Shown here one piece after another: positions 1 to 9,983 of a DNA stretch of 64,000 bases. This DNA is from Gyrodactylus bullatarudis. Its lineage: Eukaryota > Platyhelminthes > Monogenea > Gyrodactylidea > Gyrodactylidae. Both the position numbers and the translations under genes were made by a program. Position 1 is the first letter of the stretch, and each line of letters starts with the position of its first letter. The stretch is taken from assembly GCA_012064415.1 (NCBI GenBank), contig SSNU01000317.1:124001-188000 (forward strand), in the 5' to 3' direction. The notes beneath the pieces were generated by a model, which saw only the letters and a list, made by a program, of their open reading frames with translations, made no database searches and had not been told where the DNA came from.

Positions 1-1668
1 AATTTTATCAAACGCTAACGATTTAAGCTCCTGAATTATAGTTATCTTCATTCTTTTAAGCCAATTTTATAATTGCATCAGAATGAAAAGTGATTATTTT
101 TCTTATTTTCAATTGAAATCTAAAAGCCGATCATTCCAACTTTGGACTCTTCTAGTTTTTATCTATGGCAATATTTTTGCATAAAATTTAGATAAATTGA
201 GGAATTTCCACTCTACATCGAATGAAAGATAAAAGACTGAGTTGCAATAATCTGAAGAAAAAATCTGCCCATCTTATCCCAATTTAAAGATAGCTGGTGC
301 TATTCCTGCACTAAATTGCTGTCTCGGTACTTTTTAGTACTATTTTTCTGAATTAAACTTCATCTAGTAAACGAACAAGCAAAATTTTTGATGAACAGGC
401 AACTAAGCTAGCAGTTGATAGCAAGTCAAAAATTATTCCATAGAATTTAAAATTTAAACTAAATGGATTATCCTGTAAAATATGCGTTATAACAACTAAA
501 TAAATAAATTTGACAAAAAATCAGAAATTTTGATGACAAAAGATTTGAATACTCCAAAATTTTGCAAGATTTTACTGTGAAGAACTTTTTTTTCTCAGAA
601 TCTCTTAAATTTTCTTCAAAGTACTATTTTTTTTCTTATTTTTCAGTTTATGAGAAACTATTTTTCATTTTATTTGGTACCTTATTTTTGAGTCCCTATT
701 GATAACAGAATTCTTTATTCGAATAAACATGATCTTACTTAAAAAATTGACCATCAAAAGAAAATAATTTCCTCAAACTTTCAACTAGGTATAGATTAGA
801 TGTTAAACTTGCAATTGGTCTTGTGTTGTTAGTCTCACTTTCGAAAAACCTATCGAAATTCAATAAATTTCATTAGAAAATTCAATGTTTAAAGAGCTTG
901 CTTAAAAGCAGACAGCTAAATTAAGCCACTATCGATGGTTCATCAAGAATCTATATAGAGGTGTGATTTAATCATAAAGTTATTACTCAACTAAAAGTAT
1001 ATTCATTAAGCCTACAGTAAATTTTAGTCTTGAACCTCGGAAGAAATTTTTTAGTTTTTCCATCACGTGGCAAGAATCTTTGAATACTTCTATGATCGAT
1101 ATTTCCCAGCCATATATATATAACCATAGCGGGGAAGATCCTTCATTTCATTAAAGTATTGTTCAACTGTGAATTGATGTTCAACTTGAATATTGCTCGG
1201 ATGTGACTTGTTCAATTTTTAACTTTTGCTAAAATTAATTTAAACTAATCTTCGTTGGATGAGATATTCAAAGAAAAAGATTGGCATTATTCCGAGTAAA
1301 TCTAGATTTAATAATGTAATGTATCGAAGATTTCAGTTTTCCCTCGTTATCAAGTAACTTACTTGAAGTAAGTCTAGATAGGATATCAATACACAAATAG
1401 TTCTTCACTTTGGTATGGTAACATTTTTAAAAATATATCAAAACAATTTCCAGACAAAATATATCACTGCTCTTTAGGGGGAATAAAGGAAGTTTGAATG
1501 AGGAAAATGTAAAATCTTTCTGATCACATGTTTAAGATTGTGTATTTTTCGAGAAAACACGTGACGATTAATTCGCAAAATTTATATTATTTTAATAGTC
1601 TAGTTACTTGAAAGTAAAGATATAATTTGTAGATATATATCTTTAAAATTTGTCAATGTGCATATATA
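1..1668. other. AT-rich non-genic DNA, nothing recognised
   Basis: No open frame here resembles a known protein, and I see no RNA gene or clear repeat family. The stretch is rich in A and T runs and short (TA)n tracts. It lies upstream of a truncated LINE copy. Confidence 0.5.
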
Positions 1669-2290
1669 CTAGATTTTTATTTGAAAAAATTTTGAAAATA
1701 GTTGTGATTCTCTAGTACATAGGTCATTAAATATTTGCATATATATGAAATCTTTTTGTTTTTAAAAATTGATAATTCTATTTTGAATCTAGTGCGGAGT
1801 GGGAGAAGTATATTGAGCAGAAATGAGTATCCACGGCAAGATCTTAGATTGTATTGGCCTTTGGGCTTTGAAGCATGTCTGGTAGGACCAATGCAGCTGA
1901 GATTCGTCTTAGCCATAGAGGATGTAGATTGGCGCGATCAAGTAATTCTTTGTAAGAGAGAGGGCCATAACATGAACGGAGATAGATGTACTGTATTCTC
2001 TCCAGTTTTTTAGCTGTGCCAGTAGGGAGGTTACAAAGGATTCCAGATCCATAATCTAGATATGGTAGAATTAGTGACTTATAAAGGGATAACCTCAAGG
2101 TGGGATTAATCACAAATTTTCTAGTGAAATAGCTTTTGCATCTGACTTTCTTGAGAATTTCATTAGAGTGAATGTGCGTGTTAAGGTTGTTATCATAATG
2201 AAGGCCGAGATCCTTAATGGAGGAGACAAGTTCATAAGGGAAAGAGGCATTCGGAGATATTTTACTATTAAGCAGCATGATTTTCGTCTT
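1669..2290 (-). mobile_element. 5'-truncated LINE copy A (RT C-terminal region), frameshifted
   Basis: This is the last ~200 codons of a non-LTR retrotransposon ORF read on the minus strand. It is clearly related to the LINE at 4186-6162: both share the motifs LPYLDYGSGILC, KKLERIQ, LLDRA and PLWLRRIS, then YNLRS, RGYS and LLPLRTRF. The reading frame shifts near position 1900, so two frames are needed and the copy is dead. It ends at the low-coordinate side with the same 3' terminus as the other copy, a stop codon followed by about a dozen bases ending CTAGTATA, with no poly(A) tail. The 5' end is lost near 2290. I found no target-site duplication. It sits about 350 bases upstream of the kaptin start codon. 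Confidence 0.85.
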
Positions 2291-2638
2291 TTTATGAGGC
2301 CGATATTACTTAAAGTACTTTCAAGATGCTGGATTTCGTTTGCATAATTTATTATACATTTCTTATAATGCTAATTGAATGAATTATTCTTGGCAAGAAT
2401 ATGGAGAGAGCTAATACTTCTACTGTGTTTTTTATTTTATAAAATCTTGATTCAATTTAATTGACTCAAATTTAAATTAAACTTTCAAATTGAAATTTTC
2501 GATTCAATTATTTGTATTTCAACTCGTTGTTTCAAACCACAAATTATTCAAAAAAATTTACAATTTGTTAATTAAATTACAAAATATTAAAATAGTTATC
2601 CTTCTAGTCTAAATATTACTATATTTATATGAAATGCT
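2291..2638. other. Region upstream of kaptin start codon
   Basis: This AT-rich stretch presumably contains the kaptin promoter and 5' UTR, but I see no distinct core element. An out-of-frame ATG near 2629 precedes the chosen start codon by ten bases and opens a short frame overlapping the start, which could dampen translation. Confidence 0.3.
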
Positions 2639-5600
2639 ATGATTTCCTTAAAAGATTATGTTGAGAAACATTTTCATTCATTCAAAACACAGTCTAGTGT
2701 ATTAAATGTTGGTCATTATAACATTAATTCGCTCCGGGATATTTATATTTTTGCAAATTATAATCCTTCTAGCATCAAATATACTACAAAACAAAATATA
2801 AACTCAGTCGAATTTATTTTAGAAGAATCTAGACTGAGACCTTCTATAAAAAACATTGATCTTGTCGGATTTCCTAGTTAGTTTTGTCTTTATCTTATAC
2901 TTCTTTTTTAAAGTTAACGCTGAAATTATCGCTATAAAATGTACACAATTTGGTGAAATTTACTATTTTTCTGTAATATTCTCTAAAGAAGACGAAGAGA
3001 GTTTTTTTCAAGTTTATATTACTCGTGATATTGATAGTATCGGGGAAATTTACTTCGAGAAAAAGCTCAATATTCTTCCTATCGTGATCCAGAATACTTT
3101 GTATGTTTTCTTCAATTAATTGTGAAAAGTTTCTTCCCTTGCGAAACGAATCCTGATATTATGAAACCAGCATTTCTCGTTACTGGTCAAAATGTAAGTT
3201 CTCTTTGAATCTGCTGTGGAGGACACTACTATTCTTTTAATTTAATAAATTGATGATTCTTAAAAATTCTAGCTAGCCAGTGATATGAATGAAGAAGATG
3301 ATGATGAAGATTGTTCCTTTAAAAGAATCAAGTTGTTTGTTCCTGATGAAAATGGACTGTGCGAGTTAAATGATAATGAAATAAAACAATATTTTCCCGA
3401 ATTCATGCTCTGCTCATCAATCGGACTCATATTGAGTTTTAACAGCCTCATTAATGCTGAAAAGATGGTGAGGACAAGTGCTTTCGGAACTGTGGAAGGG
3501 ACCTTTATTGTTGCCCAAGTTGATCTAAAATCATCAAGTAAATTTTTATTTTTAACCAAGTTTAGACGTTCGAAAATTCAAATATTCACATAATTCAATC
3601 ATTGTTGATCTGAAATTGATACAATCCCCGATTAATGACCAGATTAATCTTTGTGTACTGAATTCTGTTGAACCCTGTGTTATTTATCTGTAAGTTATTT
3701 GAAGTAAAAAGATTTCTAACTCGCAATTGTGGCATTATCTTTCGGTTTACCTTGCTGTCTTTAAGAAATGAATCTATATAATTAAAGTTAAAGAATTTTA
3801 GTTTTTTTTCAAAATTCGAAACTTTGAACTCAAATAGCGGAAAAGTTTTGAAAGATAGAAGAAAAGTTCCAAAATTTAATTTGTTGAGAATTCTATTCTG
3901 AATCAGATGGTGTGTTTTTCAAACTTGTAACTTTTCTATTCGAATCTCTATGCTGTAGAGAAGAGAGTCATGTCGAAAATTCTTTCTTTCTCGAATATCT
4001 CGTAAAGGAGTCGTTAAATTTTTCATTTGATTTGAGATCAGAATCATATTCTCTATCATTTTTGATATTTTCATGTTTGTTATTAAAAAAAAATTGAAAT
4101 TTGTCATACTGTGTTATTTTGGAGATTTTTGAAATAAATTTATATAAAACCTTTGCGTATTATCTAGAAACGTCTCTAATGCAATTATTATACTAGATTT
4201 TTATTTGAAATAATTAATAAGCATATTATGATTATCTGGTACAAATGATAATAAATATGAACAGATATAGGCAACGTTTTTGTTTTTAAAGTTAGAGAAG
4301 TTAATCTGAAATCTCGTACGAAGGGGTAGAAGAACATTGAGCAGTATGGAGTATCCCCTGGTTGAACGCAAGTTGTAACGACCATTCGGTTGTGGAGCGT
4401 ATTTAGAGTACAGGAAAGCTGAGGCAGAGATGCGTCTAAGCCAGAGAGGAAAGACTTTTGCACGATCAAGTAAGTCTTTATAAGGTAGAGAACCAAAGCA
4501 TGATCTGAGATAGATGAATTGAATGCGTTCCAATTTTTTTGATGTTCCGACAGGGATATCGCAAAGAATTCCTGATCCATAATCAAGATAAGGGAGTATT
4601 AATGCTTTAAAAAGTTGGATCCTCAAATCTGGGTTTATGACAAATCTCTTAATAAAGTAAATTTTACATCTTGTCTTCTTGAGGATTTCAATAGCATGAA
4701 TGTTTGTGTTAAGATTGTTATCATATGAGATACCGAGGTCATTAATGATCGAGACAGTATCATACGGTAATGTTTGGTCAAGAGGTGGACAGCCATTGAG
4801 TGCCATGATTTTAGTTTTGGCTTGGTTGATTTTAAGACCTATCTCACCAAGTAAATTTGCTATGTGGGAGATCTCCTCGAGAATTGAATAATAGCCTTTT
4901 TGGAGCGATATCAGTATTTTGATGTCATCGGCATATTTGAAATATTTGATTTGAGGGTTTGAAGGTACAATACTAGAGAATATTAGGTTAAAGATAAATG
5001 GTCCAATAATAGAGCCTTGAGGAACCCCAGAGTTGATTGAGGTAGAGTCGGAAAGCTTACCATTGAATATAACCTGTTGTTTTCTCTTAGTAAGGAACGA
5101 CATGGTAAGATTAATTAAATAAGGGTTGACTTTCTGTTTGATCAAAGCTTCTTGAATGATTGAAAATGGAAGTCTATCAAAAGCTTTTTCAATATCAAGA
5201 TAAATGAAAGCACAAGGGATTCTCTTATATATAAGGTATTGAGCAGTGTCCATGAATGATAGTAGGTTAGAGCCAGTACTTCGACCTTTGATGAAAGCAT
5301 GTTGATGGGGATCGAGGTTGAGGATATCAATATGTTTAAGATTTGAATAGATAAACGAGTCAATCAGTGCCAGAAAGATTGGAAGGAGTGAAATTGGCCG
5401 AAAATCCCCCGGACCTGAGGGAACTGTTTTCTTTGGGATTGGTTGTATAAGGATTGTGAGCCATTGAGGTGGAATTACACTAGTGATGATAATATGTTGA
5501 AAATAATGAGATAAATGTTCAAAAAATACGTTTGGAAGCGCAAGTAAGGTGTCAACAGAACAGAATGAGTTGTCTTTCCTATATTTATTTTTGAAGGTGA

Positions 5601-7452
5601 GAAGGAGGTCTATAATTAGGCTTGGAAAGATAGTCGGGATTGGGACTATTTTGATAATGGGGACTTTATCAGGATAGTCAAAGGCGGCGTATACTGAGGT
5701 AAAGAATTTGTTTAGTTCGTTAGGCTCAAAGTTACTATTATTAATGTTTCTTTATTCATGATGAGCAAGGAATCGAATCTTCTTCCAGGCACGCAGAGGG
5801 AATGCTTTTATATCCGAGAGTATTGAGGATTCAAATAGAGATTGAGAGCTTTGTTGTAGGATATTTGAGCTATTTTTGGAAAGTTTTGAGGACCTCTTTA
5901 ATAATGAGTTGAACAGGTTGATGTTGAATCCATCGAAAAACAAATCTTGAATAAAAGACATGGTGAGAGAAACAAATCTAGAGATATCTGTGGTATAATA
6001 GGGATTCGAGGAATCATATGGACGAAAATCAGATCTGGAGAAAATGAGAATGTGATGATCTGACGATCTTACCGGATGTATACTGTGTAGAGAAATATCC
6101 GGGATGTCTGTGAAAAATAAGTCTAAAATGGATCCAGATGGATGTCGTGTTGGTTGAGTTGTTCTATGCTGTAGAGAAGAGAGTCATGTCGAAAATTCTT
6201 TCTTTCTCGAATATCTCGTAAAGGAGTCGTTAAATTTTTCATTTGATTTGAGATCAGAATCATATTCTCTATCATTTTTGATATTTTCATGTTGGTTATT
6301 AAAAAAAATTGAAATTTGTCATACTGTGTTATTTTGGAGATTTTTGAAATAAATTTATATAAAACCTTTGTGTATTATCTAGAAACGTTTCAAATGCAAT
6401 GTTTGACAACGATGAAAATAAAATGCGGGCCAATCATCCTAAACAGTTGACACTAAGAGAGAGCGATCAGTATGACTGTGTTACCTCGATGACGTTTTGT
6501 GATATTGATTATGACGGAGAGGACGAAATCCTCATTGGAACATTCAGTGCCAACCTATTATGCTACAAGTTACAATCAAATAAAACTTACAAGTAATTTT
6601 TCATTCATAAAAAGAATTTTTCTCTTTTCTGTAAACTAAAAAGGTCAAACCATTATTTTTGGTGCAAATATTTCCTTTGACAATTTTAAATGTCTTGTTT
6701 AAGTTAGAAAAGATTCTAGTTTCCATTTGACAGACGAAATCAAGAATTATTTCCATTTTCTTCAATTTCCCCAAATAAAAATTGAACGTGGTTAAAAAAC
6801 AGCAGTAGACCTTTACGAATCGACTCAGTAACCCATATTCACGAGGCGAGCAAAGCAGGCCTTAATCATGTAGATGTATTTTAAAAATCGATTCAACATT
6901 TAGAAGGACTGATTTCTATTAGCGTTGTCCAAAATAACCAACTTTCAGTCTTATCTTGTTAGATTTTAATTGAATTTTTACCATTATGTTAATATACACA
7001 CTGTATAATATAGCTTTTGTGGAACTTCAACAGGTTTTCTGAATCATTACTATTGAGGCATTTTAAAATATAGAATAATATTATCGGACAATTAAGATTC
7101 AAAAAAATATTTCACTCTCGCTGCCAATATATTATCCTTTGAAAAATTCCACAAGTCTCTTCCTAAATTTTCGTTAGATTTCATATGGAAATATTCGTAA
7201 AATAATAAAATTCAGATTTCCTAGTTTGAATATTTTTTTATTTTCAGATTAATTGACAAAAGAAAAGTCCACGGTCCTATACACAAGATAGTCTGTCTTT
7301 ATCTATTCAATGATGGCACCAAGTCTCTCGTTGTGATGACAAACCGGGGCCTTCACATTTTCCAACTAAACATAACCACTTTGTTTAAAATCATGAATGT
7401 TCAATTAGATGAAATGATTCAACTTCCTGAGAAAAACCCAATTCTAACCTAA
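2639..7452 (+). CDS. KPTN: Kaptin, KICSTOR complex subunit (seven exons, complete)
   Basis: Kaptin is a subunit of KICSTOR (with ITFG2, SZT2 and KICS2), which holds GATOR1 at the lysosome for amino-acid control of mTORC1. Inferred exons are 2639-2876, 2914-3100, 3130-3193, 3273-3537, 3566-3689, 6383-6592 and 7248-7452. All junctions are GT..AG and all phases agree, giving 430 codons. Similarity to human kaptin runs end to end: GFPINAEIIAI, AFLVTGQN, LNSVEPCVIY and then SDQYD with DIDYDGEDEIL, an FG-GAP-type acidic loop near residues 333-343, and finally NRGLHIFQL close to the C-terminus. Three introns are only 28-37 bases long. Intron 5 (3690-6382) contains a LINE that entered exon 6 and was bypassed by a long duplication. 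The ATG at 2639 is chosen because similarity begins directly after it. Family assignment is strong; exact splice sites are inferred. Confidence 0.88.
3947..4185. repeat. Left copy of ~239-bp direct repeat flanking LINE B
   Basis: This matches 6163-6400 with only a handful of differences: G/T changes, one A-run length change, C/T changes and two synonymous changes in the exon-derived part. It contains the tail of kaptin intron 5, a 3' splice site ending at 4167, and 18 bases of exon 6 (4168-4185) that run directly into the 3' end of the LINE. It reads as the upstream half of an unusually long target-site duplication. Use of this acceptor would add a short LINE-encoded tail and then a stop. Confidence 0.85.
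4186..6162 (-). mobile_element. 5'-truncated APE-type LINE B with nearly intact RT
   Basis: This is a minus-strand non-LTR retrotransposon of the Jockey/CR1/I type. Its high-coordinate end starts inside the apurinic-like endonuclease: LDLFFTDIPD is followed by the SSDHH catalytic motif near 6050-6065. A linker has one in-frame TAA near 5750. The reverse transcriptase follows, with GDFRPISLLPIF, LDIEKAFDRLPF, SGVPQGSIIGP and the catalytic YADDIKI, and then the C-terminal thumb-like region ending at the stop near 4201. Only about 13 bases follow the stop, and there is no poly(A). The 5' end, including any ORF1 and most of the endonuclease, is missing, as is usual for incomplete target-primed integration. 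It is flanked by ~239-bp direct repeats inside the kaptin gene. Clade assignment beyond APE-type is not possible by eye. Confidence 0.9.
6163..6400. repeat. Right copy of ~239-bp direct repeat flanking LINE B
   Basis: This is the second copy of 3947-4185, with about 97% identity by eye. It restores an intact intron tail, the 3' splice site (AG at 6381-6382) and the beginning of kaptin exon 6 (6383 onward), so the downstream coding sequence joins exon 5 in the correct phase. Confidence 0.85.
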
Positions 7453-7907
7453 ACAAAGCATCTGATTATTACTGTTTTTATTTACATATTTTTATACAGT
7501 ATCAATAATAATATTAAAGAGAAAAATTTAACCTTTTTCTGCCTCCGTTTCTTTCTGGTATTTATTTCCCCTCTTTGATAGCATCAGCAGAAAAAAACAT
7601 GCATCTTACAACTTACAAGTAATGCTTATAAGTAGTTAGTCATAAGGGTACACGTCGTATACATCTGATGGGAGGAAAAAGTAATGTATTCTATTCGTAT
7701 CCTGCATGGAATACACGAGAGAGAAAAAACACTGATTAGGCATAATATTCTGTAATGATTAGTAGTGACGATAGACCAATCGTAATAGAGAAGAGGGCAA
7801 TGCTTAACCTAAACTACTTCATACACACACTCAATTCAAGTATATATATATAAAAGTAATTTAAAATTTGGAAAAGTAACCTTGAAACGACATTCTAGGA
7901 AGAGATT
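7453..7907. other. Kaptin-hemicentin intergenic spacer
   Basis: Only about 455 bases separate the kaptin stop from the hemicentin ATG. No open frame of note is present. The kaptin 3' UTR and the hemicentin promoter must both lie here. Confidence 0.5.
7841..7856 (+). promoter_or_regulatory. Possible TATA element of hemicentin
   Basis: A TATATATATATAAAAG tract lies about 52-67 bases before the hemicentin ATG, a plausible distance for a TATA box with a short 5' UTR. The surrounding DNA is AT-rich, so the match could be coincidental. Confidence 0.35.
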
Positions 7908-9983
7908 ATGTCACGAATCAATGGACTGATCAGATTCCTTCTGGTCAGTTTCCTATTATTTGCAGATGTTATTTATACTATTGATCCGACAAGGAACATA
8001 ATTAAAGTTCGTGATCCAGTCGAACTAGGCAGCTCTGAAGAAAGTTATGCAGCAATATCACTAGCCATAGTCTTTGATTCAACTGGATCCATGGGTAATG
8101 ATCTCAGACAGGTGAAGGATGGAGCTAAAGAAATTCTACGACGTCATGCTAGAAAAAGTCTTGCCAGTTACATTAAAGATTTTGTCTTGGTTCTCGTACA
8201 TGATCCGGGTGAGTAAATTTTAAAAAATATTTCAAACTGTAAAAGTTTAAAGGAAACAATTTTATTTTCAAGTTAAAAGATATACACATTTTAGACATAT
8301 TTACAATATTCGCTAAAGTTCAAAATTAACACCATGAAACAAAATAAATCTCTGAGGGGAAAAAAACTTTTCTCTCTAAAAATCTAATTGAATTTATTTG
8401 TACTTTTTGGGGAAAAATATGTTTATCAGTTTCACACCTAGTTCATTTTTTTCCAACCAAAAAATTGTCTCTTGAACCTTAATTTTCTCAAGATGTTGGC
8501 CCGGCTCGAGTTACCAGTAAATCCAAAACTTTTATGAGTTACTTGGATAGTGTCTACACTCAAGGTGGCGGAGATTGTCCAGAAATGACAATTACTGGCA
8601 TTGAAATGGCCCTAGAAGCATCAAAGCCTAATTCTTTGATTTATGTTTTCACTGATTCTTCAGCCAAAGATTATAACAGAACAATAAATGTTTTGAACTT
8701 GATTCAACAGAAACAAAGCCAGGTGGTTTTTGTACTCACTGGATTCTGTAACAATACAAATGATCCAGGATTTCAGGCTTATCAACAAATAGCCACAGTT
8801 AGTTCCGGCCAGGTCTACATTATTAACAAGGGCATGGTTAATGAGGTAAGAATTTAAATAAATTTTATTTCTTTTCAATAAAAATATCGCTTTTTCTCAG
8901 TTTATGAAAGTCGTTGCCGATGCTGTGGAAACAAAGAAAGTTCATATTCTTCAACAAGAGACTTTTGATGTGCCTTCAAAAACATATTCATTCCCAGTTG
9001 ATTCACATCTATCTCAGATCAATATCCAAGTAACTAATCTAAGAACAAATGATCCCATTACTGTCAAAATTCGTAATCCTCAAGGTGAGATTTCTCCATT
9101 TATTTGTAGATTGGGTTTATTCTTCAAGTTTTTCATTCTAAAAATTTAATTCAGTATTCAGAAGATGTATAAGCTAGTTTAGTTTCGGTGAGGCTTGTAT
9201 ATGTTGCCACCAAAAGTAGATTGAACTTTTTTTCATACTCTGATTTATTATTTTTCCTAAGAAGTTATTCAGCTTTTTAAGCAAGTGTGTATCCGAAATA
9301 AACCTGCATTTGATTCGTATCTTAAAGAATCATATTTTTATTTATAAAATGACGCATAGATTGAAATAAAACTCTTAACTTGTGCATAATAATTAAGTTT
9401 ATCTCAGAAGAATGGGCAAAAAGCCTTGTAAGTAAAAGGAAATTTTAAATTAGAAAGTATTCTGAATCTGATTTAGGCGAATAAACCCAATAAAAGCTAT
9501 ATTTTATTTTTCCTAGGTCATTTGATGACACCAGAGAATGGCTTAAATCAATTAATGAAGACAGTTCCAACAGTATTTGTTGGCTCCATAGAACGTCCCT
9601 CATCAGGTATCTGGACTCTTGAAGTAACAGTAGCTCAAGATTCTACTGAAGAATCAAATGTTCCAGAACCTCCATCTGAAAATGACAAGCAATGGCATTC
9701 AGTGAGGATAACAAGCCTTAGTGAAGTTGATTTTCTACATGGTTTTGCCACAGTCTCTCTACCATATAACCATGGATCATTTGTACAGCCGATAGCCGGA
9801 GTCAAGAACTATATAATGGCTAATGTTTCACAAGCCTTCGGTGACGGACAAATGAAAACTTTTATTTTCCGAGCTCCGAATGGTACAATTCTAGCTCGTC
9901 TTCCCGCTGAAAAAACCCCTTCAACTCAAATCTATGTCAGTACACTCCCCTTGGAGCCTATTCAAGGACATTATTATATTCAA
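7908..9983 (+). other. Hemicentin exons 1-4: signal peptide, VWA domain and following linker
   Basis: Exons are 7908-8208, 8493-8845, 8901-9084 and 9517-9983. Residues 1-24 are a hydrophobic signal peptide. The VWA domain spans about residues 52-235, with the MIDAS motif DSTGS and the conserved QGGGDCPEM, and it ends after [10 protein letters not shown]. The following ~250 residues match the conserved region between VWA and the first Ig domain of hemicentins, including [13 protein letters not shown]. Confidence 0.9.

Noticed and set aside
3912..4097. 61-codon open frame upstream of LINE B as a kaptin exon
   Set aside because: It lies in the intron and the duplicated segment. Kaptin homology passes from 3689 to 6383 without it.
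7453..7907. A possible shared operon-like transcript of kaptin and hemicentin because of the short spacer
   Set aside because: The spacer is 455 bases with its own TATA-like element, and there is no sign of trans-splicing. Short spacing alone is not enough.
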